From positions 186,001 to 250,000 of the forward strand of contig JAJJXM010000042.1 in the NCBI GenBank assembly GCA_024516155.1: 64,000 bases of DNA. Direction: 5' to 3'. A program made the translations under genes and the position numbers. Of this stretch, positions 33,295 through 46,107 are shown one piece after another. This DNA is from Pyronema omphalodes (lineage: Eukaryota > Ascomycota > Pezizomycetes > Pezizales > Pyronemataceae). The notes below the pieces were generated by a model that was not told the DNA's origin, did not search any database, and saw only the letters and a list, made by a program, of their open reading frames with translations. The number at the start of each line of letters is the position of its first letter. Position 1 is the first letter of the stretch.

Positions 33295-34029
33295 GTTGTA
33301 CTTCACAGGTTCAACGCGAAAATTAACCGGCATTTGGGAGATAAGTAATCCTCAATATGGAGACACTGTTTTTAATTCCTTGATTGTTCTTTTGTAAAGA
33401 AGCTCTCTTAACTACTCTGCTGAATGGTTTATCATATATTGTTTTTGGAATCACTCGTGGTAGTGCTTGCATTTCGGCGGGAAGATCAATTCAGATGCGC
33501 GAGCTCCTAAGGGCTGATCGCGCTTGCGCGCTGATCGAATAAATTGGTTTCAATACGTTGTTTATTCTTCGGATAAATACAGCCGTCTACATTAATTTGA
33601 TGTATCTGGCGCGCGATATATTGACATTTTTTGCACCCAGGGATGTACCGCAAACTCTGGTATCGAGTGACTATACATGATAAAATTGCATCTATGTTCA
33701 TAGTTTATCAATCGGCGTTTCTCAGAAATCGGGAGAATCAGTGTTACGCCATACCCAGGTGTTGCGGGCTTTGCATCGGCATCAGTCTGGTTGGTTCTGC
33801 TGGTAGTCAATCCTCCATGTCCACCTATACTGCTTGTTGAGTCCCGTCTCTTTCCCAACAACAGCTGTCCTCTAAGTTTCACGTCCTCCATCTCTACGAT
33901 CTCCACCTCTTCGGAAATCTCGAAAGGATCACAGATCTTGAAATACCTCTCAACCATCCGATCAACGTTGCTTCTATTTTGCTTTTCATTACTACCCAAG
34001 CGTCGACTTCTCTTCCCTAACTCCCGGAA
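33295..34029. other. Intergenic between KEP block C and the Cys-rich gene
   Basis: The second half is C/T-rich leader sequence of the following gene. The overlapping 153-codon minus frame (33592..34053) is the antisense of that leader and was not accepted. Confidence 0.4.
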
Positions 34030-35072
34030 ATGCGTGCCTCGCTTTTCGTTCATGCCATCCTTCTCGGGCTCTTCCCGGTTGTGATGAGTAAAAAATACTA
34101 CATGCGTGACGATGTTTGTTCCTCACCTTGTGAGAGGGTTTACAAAGCAGCCTGTGAGTAAATTCCTATCAGGATATTATCCTGCTAACAATATGGCAGC
34201 CAGCTGCGACCTCGCCGATCAACCCATCCTCCCTTCACATATTGCACCTCTCGGATTCAACGAATCCTGCCTCTGCTCTCCCGACGAATTTCGTGAGTAC
34301 GCTCCGGCTTGCATAGACTGTTTGTTCCGCAACGATGTGGAGGCAAGTATGAGAGATGCTCTTGTCAGGGGAATGGATGGCTGTGTCAAGATTATTGGAC
34401 TTCCGGCTTGTCCAAAGAAATGCAGCAATATTCCTAAGCTCATGAAGGATTGTGACGAGGAGGATGCTGCGGTTGCTGCTGCTTCTGCAGCAGCAGAGTC
34501 TTTGTCTTCTGCTTTGGCTGCGGCTAGCTCTACCGCCGTAAATGGTCCTTTAGAGACTGGTAGTGCTGCTGTCTCTGCCCCCGCGACTGGCGAGACTTCG
34601 GCTGTCAAAGTGTATGTTCATCTAATCTCACTTACTGCACTGGCCTGACTGTGATAGGTCTTCTCTCGCCGAAAGGATCAAGAAGGTTAAAGAGGACTAC
34701 TCCAAGCGTTGCATTTGCAAGCCTCAGAACATAGAGGAAGTTGAAATCTGCGGCAAATGCGTCATGAACTACGACTCTGCGGCCGCCGAGGCCATCGTCC
34801 TTCCCGCCCGTAAATGCGATCCAAACTACGGCGTTAAGGGTCCCCTCTATAGACCTACTAGTCTTTATAAACCAGATGATGACCAAGTTGCAGCCGGAGG
34901 TGTAAGTGCCACCGATAGCCCTCAGAGTCCGAAGGCTAAGCCGAATGATGGCGAGCAGAGCCAGAAGAAGAACCTCGGTACCCACGTTTACGCCGACCTT
35001 ATGCACATTATGTGGATCGTCTGTGTCCAAATCTTATGTGTTCTCAGTGCCGTTCTGTATTTTACTATTTGA
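34030..35072 (+). CDS. Secreted Cys-rich protein with C-terminal hydrophobic tail
   Basis: Exons 34030..34153, 34200..34611 and 34658..35072 join in phase across two 46-nt introns (donors GTGAGT and GTATGT, branches CTAAC and CTGAC, acceptors GGCAG and GATAG), giving 316 residues. Residues 1-20 form a signal peptide (MRASLFVHAILLGLFPVVMS). The ectodomain holds paired cysteines (VCSSPC, SCLC, ACIDC, ACPKKC), then an Ala/Ser-rich linker (EDAAVAAASAAAESLSSALAAASS) and a second small Cys region (CICKP, CGKC). The last 26 residues (HIMWIVCVQILCVLSAVLYF) are hydrophobic, consistent with a GPI signal or membrane anchor. It is probably a cell-surface protein of unknown function. The family is not recognised; a role at a host interface is possible but unsupported. 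Confidence 0.75.
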
Positions 35073-38000
35073 GGTAAGTTGAAGTTCTTGTCAAGAGAGA
35101 AACACTGCTGACTTTAGTTTACTTGTAGCTGAGAGTGAGATGTGGCCGTTTTTAGGCATGATGATGGTTGCCATATTCTCGTTCGAAGGTTCACTTTACT
35201 GCTACTTTACTCATATCGTTGATTGATGTTAAAATTCGGGAGAGCTGCGTTTTGAAACTGTAATTACGGAGGATTATACCCTTATGATAGTTGTATGACC
35301 CTTAAAAGCACTTGTAATGTTTGTTTTGCTACTTTGTCTGTTTTTTAGTTAATGATACCACGACTCACGCATAATGACCAAATGTAAAGGCAGAATAAGG
35401 GTAGAGCCCTACTACGCAATGGCCGGTGACGAAGAGCCTGTAACTTTCAAGCCTCGGCCTCGGCCTCAGATCATCTCACCGGCAGCTCATTCGCCACTCG
35501 GCACCTCGGCATACCGTGGTAAAGCCGTTGTGTGCCAAATCGGACCGAGTGGGTCCTTTCGTGGGTCCCTTCACATTAGTTCATCTCATCTTCCAATTAT
35601 CATCACGAATCACCGAGACGGGTATTCCAAACAATTCGCCACTATCCAGGTCTGTCATATCTTGATATATCTGGAATTCTCCACAAATGCAATGCAGGTG
35701 GTTTGCACATCCACAGTTACGCACAATCGGCCCATATCTATCAGCTCCTGCTCCTGCTCCTGGCTCCCGGTAAAAACCGAAACTAGAAAGGGTGTGCCCT
35801 GCCACCCTGGTCCCTGGGGATTTACAGGGTCCCCGGATGTAGATCACCAGGCTTATTTATGTGCGTATCCGATGAGCGAGGGCGGAGAAGAAAGACCGCT
35901 GGTCGCTGGTCTGCTTAGCGTGGAGGAATAAAGTGTCGTACCACCGGTACAACTTCGCTATGTTGCAGTCCGTCCGGGGTTTCACGGTACGGTCGGTCGG
36001 TCGGCGAGTCCGAGTCTGAGAGCGATGAACATACAGGCGATGAACTGGGGGATGTGATTGTGAGAATCGACTGGACTGTATTCGATATACCTTATGTAGA
36101 TGCCGATGAGCCGGAGAAGGAGGGAGGGGGGGGTTTGATGAATTCCATGGGGTTGATTAATGAGCATCTCCGAGATGTCGTGTGCTGAGTTTCTATGATG
36201 AGAAGAGTGCCGCCTCCCCTTCGCTCCGAGAACCGAGAACAGATGATGCTCCGTTATGGTCGGAGCCACACTATCACACTCGGATGGTTTGTTGGGAGCT
36301 ATGATGGATGTGCACGGTACTCGGACAGACCGGGATAGCTAGCTACCTATGTACTCGTACTCTGGAGTCTGGTTACCATACGGAAGAGCTTTGGTTCTAC
36401 CATATGTACAGCCCATCGAGCTACCGTACATTGAGAGCTTTGAGATATCTCATGAAGAGATGGTAGGTGGTAGGTGGTAGGTAGTAGAAGAGGGAGAGCT
36501 ATGCTATGCTATGCTATGATGCCGTACTCCTGGGCCGTACTCTACGTATGTACAGCTCTGAGATATGGCGCATTACGCATTACTTCATCCGATGGATGGA
36601 TGCTTTGACATCGAATATTGTGATGTGTATGATGACATGTTCCTTCTCTGTCCAGCATGGGAAGGGGGGGGGGGGGGGGGGGTGCGTGTTTGTCTCCGTC
36701 ACACTCCCCGAGACATACAGGTACGAAGCCTCCTGGAGATCATATTTTGGGTGAGACACGGAGATCGGAGACACTGATACTCCGGCGCGGCCTATGTAAT
36801 TCAATAGGGATCTACAACCAGGACCCTATGTTTAACGGTTCTTGACGAACCAACCAATCATTGAAAGGCAGCGACAGTTTTTTTTTTATAGTTGCTGCGA
36901 GGAAGGTCTAGAGGCGCCGAGTGATCCGCTCCATAGGCGAGGTTCTGGTACCCACTATTTACAGATTTGTTGATGATTTGCGTCATCATATGTTTCGTGC
37001 GCGATGTTGCGCTGCTGCCTTTCGAGAGCGAAAGCGACGGAAGCGAGGAAAGTGAGAAAGCGAGAAAGCTGATTATAATGGCCACCAGGCAGCTATTCCG
37101 TTTTATCCTGTAGTGCTTCAAGTTTTTCCTACTCTACGTCTCTAAATTGCGATCCGTATGATCCATAATCAACGTTTGTATGTAAATTTTGTATGTATTG
37201 GTTATACTGTGCTTAGCTATGGATGATGAGTCCTATGTATTTATATACCGTATATACTCTATGATGCAAGATTACAGTAGTGCATACATATATATATGCA
37301 GCGTAGGAGTTCGGTATGTTTATATGTAATTTGTTTGACATACACATAGCTTTTCTATACAGTACATAATCCTCCGTAAAATGTTTATCACGCCTGTGCC
37401 TGTGTTTCCGTTATTTTACATATGCCTAATTTGCATGCATAATGCATCGACCCCACTTTTCCTACTCTACTCTACGCTTCTACTCTGTTTTCGTATTCGG
37501 CCGTCCTGTATTCTTCTCCTCATTCATCGCTGCATGTGGCCCCTCACCCTCCCTGCGGAGAAGACAGGAAGAAGCTTCTCTGGCGCCTCTGCCTGTAATT
37601 ACCGACCCCATGTTTACAAATTACCACGGTTCGAAGAAAAGAAACTTCCGTTGCCGGTGCCGTACGCCCGCAAGGGAAAGAGAAAGAAACTTTAAGCTCG
37701 GTAAGGACCCGGTAAGGATCCGGTAAGGACCCAGTACCGTATGTCAAGATGTAGGTATGTGCCTGTATGTATGTCCGTAAAAAAGAAAAAAAAGAAGGAA
37801 AAAAAACGCCACTATGTACAGAAACATATAAAATGCGCGATGCGGGATGCAGACGACTAGACAGATAGACGGGAGGCGCCGTTATAATTACAGGCATACA
37901 GGATACAACCCAGCGTAGGGAACTATGGAGTGGCGTGTGGGCGCATAGGCGAATTCAGGGTGATGGTATAGTCTATGTACGCTCACATGTGAAAGTCGAA

Positions 38001-38764
38001 GGGCTTGAAATGTGACAGGGAGGTTCTGTTCTAAGCTCTAATTCCTGCAGAAGAATATTTTTTTTTCCTTTGGGGTCGTGGTCACGTTCAGATGTGATTT
38101 CTGAGATGTGGATAATGAGAGGTATATTTTATTGGTTGATTTTTATCTCTGATTCTCTGATTTTCTGATTCTTTGTGGATTTTCCTTTTCCTTTCCCCTT
38201 CCCTTTTCCTATCTAGGACTTTCTCGGTGCTGGAGGTACTGTGATCTCATAACCACTGCACCAGGGAGAAAAAATACATAGAATGCTCATTACTTGTGGA
38301 CTATATTGTTTTTTTGTGATGCAGAAAAATGAATGATAAGTGGACAAGAGACACAAATACCCCTATCGTTCACTTTAAGATACAGTAGTTCTTTGATTTT
38401 TTTTTTTGGCAATATCACCAACAATATGCCCAGTGGGAACTTTCAACATGGTTATTTCTTCCTTTTTCTTAAGTCTTGACAAAATTTTTGATACGCAGCC
38501 CAAATCCATTATCCATACCATCATGCTTCTAGGATAGAGTAATAAGAATATGATATGATATGATATGTATGCATGAATGATTATTACATTTTCGAGAAAA
38601 CTTTTATCGAGATTTGCTGAATAAATACAGTTCGACTGTATGCATTCCAGTTTGAAGGCAATGAAACCATATGAAACATATGAAATACAAATCACTTGAT
38701 CCAGCACGGGTAATAGGTATAATGCAACGTGTGCAACCTGTGCAACTACCCCCAGATACAACAT
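35073..38764. other. Gene-poor stretch before the hAT element
   Basis: A 185-codon frame at 35374..35931 shows no domain, signal or codon-like composition and was rejected. There is a G19 run at 36664-36682, short tandem words (GGTAGGTGGTAG near 36460, ATGCT repeats near 36500) and AT-rich low-complexity sequence. Confidence 0.45.
36664..36682. repeat. G19 homopolymer
   Basis: Nineteen consecutive G, same class of tract as those at 43210 and 44833. Confidence 0.9.
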
Positions 38765-39856
38765 CAGACCTCCCAACCGTATAGCCAGTTTACCGGGTAA
38801 AATCGTAAACCAGGTAAACTGAACTGATAATTCACAGTTAGTTGGTGCAGTTTTCGTGTCCCGGATACGCAGTTGGTTCAGTTTTGAGGGTTCCATAGAA
38901 CCAGGTAACTGCAGTGCACTGATTGAACTGATTGAACTGACTCGGTAAACAGTTTACTGGTTGTCAGATACAAACCAGTTTAACAACCTCGTTGACTACT
39001 GCGCAGAAGAATAAACAGCCAAACCCATGCATGGAGGATCATAGACAGCCAAACCGGTGCAAATATTGTACCGAAACCTCGTTTGAACGCACCTCTGCTG
39101 GCCTGGATCCTCCTATGTATCTCGCCTAGACTATTTTAAACTCAACCATACCTTACACTGCCATTTCTCTCCAACCACCTACAATGAGTTCCGTTACCAG
39201 CGGCCTCTCCTCTATACCACCTGGCTTCAATACCCCGCTAGAACCCCAACAAGGCTCTGAAGATACGGCAACAGGTAGCCCCATGCAACCGGACGAGTAT
39301 GTTGATTACTGTGCGCTGAGACTGGAGGCAGCACTTGGGGATGGTCCTTCTGCCATTGAGCGGTGGTGTGAGCCCCGGCAGCGGGCCAGGTTCCCCAAGC
39401 TTTGCAAAACGGCTGTTGAAGTACTGCTGTCTATTCTCGCAATGAGCGCCGAGCCCGAGCGGCTGTTTTTCGAATGCAAGAAGATCATTATATCGGACCT
39501 TCATTCGATGCAGGCAGACACTCTGGAGGGCATCGAGGGGCCCAAGAGCTTCAATTGTAGGCGTCAGTTGTTATTTCTGGGGACCAAATTAGGATCAAAT
39601 TTTGTTATGGATGCACTGAATAATATTTATTGCCCCTTCATAAACCAGTTCCTCTTGACAAACCAGTTTTGGCAGTTTTAAACAGTTCACCTGGTTTGCC
39701 AAGCCTTGTATTCAGTTAACTGGTTTTCGCAGTTTAACCAGTTTATATTACTGACAGTAAACTGAACTGGGTCGCCGTACAGTTCTCATATTCCAACAGT
39801 CCGTACAGTCCGTTTTGGCCGTCGTTTTAAACTGGTTTGTACGACTGGGAGGTCTG
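38765..39856 (+). mobile_element. Short hAT-family transposon with intact ends
   Basis: A 1092-bp element bounded by imperfect terminal inverted repeats: left 38765-38792 starting CAGACCTCCCAACCGTA, right 39828-39856 reading CAGACCTCCCAGTCGTA on the other strand. It is flanked by a perfect 8-bp target duplication TACAACAT (38757-38764 and 39857-39864), the hAT signature. Both subterminal regions are crowded with AACCAGTTT/AAACTGGTT words, the expected transposase-binding repeats. The inside codes only for the C-terminal part of a transposase, so the copy is probably non-autonomous. The intact ends and duplication suggest relatively recent insertion. Confidence 0.9.
39184..39681 (+). pseudogene. 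hAT transposase fragment (dimerisation domain)
   Basis: A 165-codon frame inside the hAT element. Residues 62-123 read as the hAT C-terminal dimerisation region: WCEPRQRARFPKLCK, then AVEVLLSILAMSAEPERLFF (equivalent to the usual ILxIPxxSAPxERxFS core) and a Leu-rich helix. The BED zinc finger and the catalytic DDE core are absent, so no active transposase is encoded. The reading frame is intact to its stop, and the ATG has a good context (CTACAATGAG). It could be a domesticated or regulatory remnant, but simple internal deletion of the transposase is more likely. Confidence 0.75.
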
Positions 39857-41435
39857 TACAACATGTTACATACTTTACCCCAGAATACAAAAGCTTCCTA
39901 ACATTCACAGTTGTATATTCGTAGATATGCACGTCAATCAGATAATTCATCATCCTACTCTCCGCCTGCCCTAATGAAGTTTATGTTTTGATAAATCACA
40001 TTATTATCTCTTGATTAATCCTTCGAGTTTCTCGTATGCGGTATGTATGCTTATAAGAAGACGAAAAAGTTTTCGTTATCCTAATTCCTAGTCCTAACAC
40101 CAGGACATCTTTATACATAATCTTCTCGATTTTCGAGAATCTATCGGTAGTCAATCTTATGTGATGAAGTTCTATTCCTTTTTCTTTTCTTGACCAAAAC
40201 GATAATCACGATAATCACGACAGTTACGATACTTTTAACAAAATAACATCCAAAAACATCTCTCCCTTTAATTTCCTTTCCCAGCAGCATCAAAACGAAA
40301 ATCCTCGTCAAGTTACTTATTAACACAGTAATGTGTAAGTGTATGTAACTTAAGGGCGGTTTCCATACTTGTAAAAGTTTTTCATACATATATATGTACA
40401 TCAGGGTTGAGAAAAAGCTCTACATATGTATGTATATACAATCGATCATGGTGCATGCGGTCCTATAACTCTAGACTAAGCCTATAAGGGGCTTGCATAG
40501 TCTGTATAATCCGCATAGTCTGCATAGTCTTCTGCGGAGTATGGTGGTATGGTGATATGGTGGTATGTACGTAGACTCAGACTTTCAAAGCTTCTATGGT
40601 GCAAATATGGAGCATAAAGTTTTGACTTTCATAATAGTGCGGAGTTTAACGGTTATGGAGTCTTAAGTCCTTGGTCCTCGGTCGCGCTAATTAAGAGCTC
40701 TTTTTTTGTTGTTGTTGTTTGTGGCGGAGTTTAGTTATGGAAGGGTTGAGTACACATGCGGGGCTTTTGTTTTTGCTTATACTCGTGCCTAAAGGTGATG
40801 TTTATAATCATGATTATGTTTATTTTCATGAGATTGTGTGGCGGTGTAGAGTATGCTGGTATAGGATATGGAACGAGGCGCACTTCTTGCTTGGGTATGG
40901 TATATGTATGCGTGATAGTGCGAGTATATAATAATGTTTACAGTTTACAGTTTACACAGCCGCTCAGCAGCTCAGCATCATATGGACGCAAATGTACATA
41001 GATGCGCTTATTAAAGCGCGAGGGTTAACCGTTAAACTGAAACCGAAACTGGAGCTTATGGAGCTTATGGAGCTTCTGAAAATTTGACCTTTTATGTACG
41101 TTGATTTCTGTTGACATAGATACATATGTAGTCTAGTTAGATGGTGTGTGAATTCTATGGTGCTTACATACATATGACCTTGTGAATTTTCGTCTTGATG
41201 TTCTTCGCAGAACTCCGTTAGTCTATTTTTTCATGTATATATTGGGTTAAGTACTTAGTAATCAGATCTATATTACCCCAACTGGTCGCAGGTTGATATC
41301 TAAAGGATCGTCGTTCAACTTATCGTACATAGATTACCGTGAGGCTGTACCGTTGCCTTAACATACACATGTTTAAAAAGAAAGGGCTGGAACTTTACCA
41401 TATGGATCTTCATGAGGTTACTACTATGTATCTTA

Positions 41436-41532
41436 GGGTGCGTTTGGTTCGACCGAAAACAAAGTTTTTTGGCCAAATTTCACCGGTAAAACGGGCTAAA
41501 AACATTGTTTTCGGTTGGAACCAAACGCACCC
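41436..41532. mobile_element. 97-bp MITE, PIF/Harbinger-like
   Basis: The ends are near-perfect inverted repeats of about 28 bp beginning GGGTGCGTTTGGTTC and reaching CCGAAAACAA, separated by roughly 40 bp. Both sides are flanked by TTA (41433-41435 and 41533-41535), the 3-bp target duplication typical of PIF/Harbinger elements. The terminal word resembles ends known from many plant and fungal MITEs. It has no coding capacity. Confidence 0.8.
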
Positions 41533-43209
41533 TTAGATTATCGTATGGTAGTGCAATATCGGTGAGGCTGCGTATATGTAGAACTCCACCATAAGCCAAG
41601 ATCAGATATGAATGAACTGGAGTTCTGGGCTTTGGCTTTGTCTGTGACCATATCATAGCCTTGTCACCCACCGCCTGCTACTGTAGGCGAAAGGGAGGCT
41701 TCTGGCTGCCGTGTTTTAGTACCGACTTTTTATGTATGTATGGTGGTTTATCATAAGGCTTGGGACCAAGAGGAGTTGCCGTCGGCGGTGGGCGGGCGGT
41801 GTGGCTGCAAATCAGATTAGGAGGTGAGGCTAGACATTTTGTTTACTTAGTTCCAATGGTTTTATCGTGAGGTCTAGACATAAAGGAGCATAACGGATAC
41901 CGTACGTTAGTCTGATGGTAGCCTTTGTTAGAGAAAGCCGCAAGTCCGGCCGAGATCAACGGCCGGCAGGAGCTACGGACCATACGGCTGTATGTATGGT
42001 GGCATAGAGCTCTTGTATTTAGACTTTCCTTCAGATGGTTTAGTAAGTTGAGATGTGCTTTAGTTTTCCTTTGGTTCGAACTTTGTGGTGGGTGATGTCG
42101 CGTGAATCTCTAGCATAATTCCATTAGCGTGACGAGGTAATTTAACGAGTATTTTTTTAGTGTCTTTTTTTTGAATTCTTCCTTACCTTAAACGAGGCTG
42201 TAAAAGGCTTAGTGAGATGGAAGCGAAAGTGAAGGGTCTTCGTTCTGCGGCTTTGCAGCTTCTCGTTAAAAACCGTTAAACCCAGCTGAGAGTCGTCTAC
42301 ATACCTTGAGCTCCCTTTTAGTTCGCTAGGGTGAAGGGATTGATGGAATGACGGTTTCGGACCGTCAGTAGTCGCCATGCCATGCTCTCCCTTACAGAGC
42401 TCTCTTAACCGTATATGTGAGAAGTCAACGGGCTTCATCCGTCGACGGGATTTCCGGCCTGCGACGGTTGATGGTATGCACATACATACGTTATGACTTG
42501 GTCTTCCGCAGTCGCCTCCCGTTATGCCATGCTCTCTGCCGTAGCTTTGGCAATGGTTCGGAGTCCGTCTGTTGATCTATCTCTCGTGTCCTTGGTCTCG
42601 GTCAACTCCTGCGACAGCTTGGTATGTATTCAGCTTGGTTTTGATCGTCCGTTCAACCCCTGTAACTTAAGGCTCCCTCCCATCCCAACGGCATGAAGCT
42701 CGGGCTCTTGAAGTCTCGTGGGAATTGGCGTAGCCGGCTCAGTGCTGCGGTTGAACGTTGGGAGAAGTTGGTTCTTTGAGCTATGGACACACCGATTGGA
42801 AGCTGGAGCTATCGTAGTCTTGAAGAATGACGCCTTCATATGTAAGTAGTCGACGGGATTTTCAACGCTGGTACATAACTACAGCGCCTTAGGAAGTACC
42901 GAAATTTTCAAACCGTTCCAAATCCAGTCTCACTACAGAAGTAAACACGTCTTCAATTCTAAATTGACAATTGAGTACCTGGAAGCTTCTACGAGTTTTC
43001 GGATTCGAATTCGGTATTCTCCATAGTCGCTGAGGAGCTCTAAGGAGCTTGTGTAGATCTTCGTCCGATATTTGTGCTAATCTTGTTTTTCAAATCCCGA
43101 ATAAGTTCAGAGGTTTAGGATGTAACATATCTATTGCGACATCAGTAAATCTGTAATTTCGGATATCTCATAGCGTCCCCAGAGTTCAGCTAAGGTTAAA
43201 CAAGATTCC

Positions 43210-43226
43210 GGGGGGGGGGGGGGGGG
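43210..43226. repeat. G17 homopolymer
   Basis: Seventeen consecutive G. Confidence 0.9.
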
Positions 43227-44832
43227 TATGTAGCCTCAGCCTCAATCTTGGGAAATTTCGTGAAATGGTAAATAAAGACTGCGGCTCGGTTCTGATGCTT
43301 CCGTTTGGGAAGCCGTTGTTTATGATTTAGTCGCTTTGGAAATTAGTAATTGGGGGTTTTTTTTTCGGTTACTGTTTTGATGCTTCGCTTACACGGTAAT
43401 TTTGTTTACATGTATGTATGTACATCGTAGCAGGTTCAAGTTCGGATGACTAAAGATCCTTCAGAGCTCTTTCGGCTCCGGGCTTCGGCTTTCTCTAGCT
43501 CAGCTCAGCTCAGCTCTGCTCTGCAGAATATGTTTTGACCGATCAACTCGGGATTTTCGGGGGTTCAAGATCTTCAAGCAAGAAGGTGGGTTCAACCTAC
43601 CGGATTACGACATTTAATTTGCGATATTCAACGATCGATGGTATGGGGTGTAATGTAAACAAACAACCATTCTCAATCCGATACCTATAGACTTCCAATA
43701 ATTTCAATGATTCTCGAGGAACTTAAACATCTTCCATAGAAAAAAAAATCACGGCTCGGTTCCAATACTTCAAATTCGGGAGTTGTTTTTTTTTTTTTTC
43801 CAATTGTAATTTCGGCGATATATTTTAGCCTAACTCAATGAGTTGTGTTTAGAACGAAGCTTGGCGCAGGGGGAGGGGGGGGGGATGATTTTCTGAATTT
43901 TCGATGCCAGTTTTTTAGATACAGAAGGGAAATGACAGGATGATTCGGAAAGGTTATGACCATACAAGAAGGATTACTCAAGACTCTCTAAATTCAAGAC
44001 ATTCTGTTTTCATTTTAGACTAACAAATCGAACACATATTCCATTGTAAGATTCGTTAAGGATCCATAACGGGTTTCTCCAAGACATTGCCATATCCTAT
44101 ATATGTCTCTATTCCAATTCCGAAATCAAATCTACATATTCTTCGGTGGTATTACTATTCCCGGAGACTAGACTGAGACATTCTACTATTATTAACATCT
44201 TCCATTGCTTCTATTCCTTCTACTCCTGCCTATATGATTCAGCGTATGTAAGACAGTTTCGGGATTTCAGCCTATGTTCTTTTTCCAATCGGTATCAAAA
44301 TCTCCAAAACTGCTGATTTGTTCACTTGTTCACCGCTGTACATTTCTATCCACCCCAACTCCTAAATGTGATTAGTAATCACTAAGCGAAAAAAATATAC
44401 TGTCAGTATGGTAATCAATATCTTCAGTCGCAGTGTCCGCAGAGTCCGCAGTAATATCGTAATGTCATAAATCGTAACATTATTTCTATAATATCAACCT
44501 CAATATCCCCCCCAATCCATAATCCATAATCCAAAACTCTCCTTTCCCCAGACCAATACCCCAGAGTCCCAAATTCCCAGGGAAAAAAAAGTAAATTAAC
44601 CTACCCTACCTAGTTATCTACATACTTATCTACCCAACTAGTTAGCTACCCAGATCTATTCACCGGAGTTTCACGAGTTTCACGAGTTTCATAAAGAAAG
44701 TCCTAATGTTTATGTTTTTCAGGAATCGAGAATCGGAAATATCGGAGGTGAGATGCTTAGATGCACTAGTCTGGGGGAGATAAGATAAGATGAGATGGAT
44801 GTCACTTATGAGTTCTGATTGGTTGATTTTTC

Positions 44833-44852
44833 GGGGGGGGGGGGGGGGGGGG
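44833..44852. repeat. G20 homopolymer
   Basis: Twenty consecutive G between TTTTTC and CATAC. Confidence 0.9.
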
Positions 44853-46107
44853 CATACTGTCACTGTAACTGTGGGAACGAAAAATAGAAACTATTGAAAA
44901 TCAAAAATTAAATACAAGAAGAGAAAATAGAAAACAGAAAATAAAAACAAAAAGCTACACAACCACACGACTCCAACTACAACTTCAACGACAACTTAAA
45001 TGACAACCTATACTGTACTGCATACTGTACTATACTATATCGTACTGTGCTATACCGTATCGTATTATATCGTATTATATCATACCATACCATATTATAC
45101 TCTACTATATAAAACCCCAATCTTTCTTCTGCATTACATACCGTTAGGTTGAGTTTGGTTCGGCTATGTTGAGTTGAGTTCTCAGTTGGGTGAGGTTGAT
45201 AGGTATAAGTTTGTGAATTATTATTATTATTTATCGCTGCATATTATTGTTTTTTTATTTTTTAATTCTCAATTCATATACAAACATACATAGACATGGA
45301 CATAGATATGGACATGGACAAAGACAAAGATATGGATAAACGTCTATATAAGTTACAAAGTACAACTATCATCACCAAATCAAAAAATCAAAAAATCACA
45401 AAATCACAAAACAAAAACAAAAACCAGGACAAAATTTTAATATGTTATATGGCTTCATATATTCTTCTCATCTTCTCATCTTAATCTCATCTTATAAAAA
45501 CCCAGAAACAAAAGCGACAAAAGAAAAAAAGGAAAACGCAAAGTCCGCTGTTCTGTAAAACATATATATGTATATATAGTTCCCACTTTCAAAGTGTGTA
45601 TGTATGACATATGTAGTAGTAGTAAAAAAAAAAATATATTACAGTATAAAAAAGAAAGATTCTCAAGTGTGTAAATAAAAAACTCCACCACCTCCCAAAA
45701 AAATAAAAACAAACGCCATGTGATTCCCCCGAAAACTCCTAAATAATCTAAAATGCAAAAAACAAGAAAAAGAAATATAGATAGATAGATAGATGGATGG
45801 ATAGAGAGATAAACAAGATGGAAATGAATAATAAAAAAAGAACTCCAAAATGCGCGCTGCTTAGTGTAATGTGTAATGCTCTGCTCCACATGTAAAAGTC
45901 GCTGCTGTTGATATATATATGTATATCGAAAAAAAATGTGTGTGTGTAGGTGTGGATGTGGTTGTTGTGTATATGATGATGATTGTATGAAATGCTTGCT
46001 TTGGCCAAGTGCAGATGCAGATTGCTCCAGCTGGATGTTTCTTCTTCTTCCCGTTCTCTTATTTCTTCTTTCTTCTTTCCATCTTCAATTCCTCCAGGGT
46101 GATACAT

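Larger units (their letters stand above)
39865..46107. other. Gene desert rich in low-complexity repeats
   Basis: About 6.2 kb with no accepted gene. It contains the 97-bp MITE at 41436, G17 at 43210-43226, G20 at 44833-44852, TACTATA/CGTATTATA-type degenerate repeats at 45010-45110, and GATA repeats near 45778-45800. TATGTATG-type words are scattered throughout. Confidence 0.45.

Noticed and set aside
33592..34053. 153-codon minus-strand frame
   Set aside because: It overlaps the start of the Cys-rich gene and is the antisense of its C/T-rich leader.
15000..35100. A complete dikaritin-type RiPP cluster
   Set aside because: No DUF3328/UstY, tyrosinase, P450, methyltransferase or transporter frame was seen around the KEP genes.
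35374..35931. 185-codon plus-strand frame
   Set aside because: No domain, signal, or natural-looking composition; it mixes low-complexity segments and has no clear promoter.
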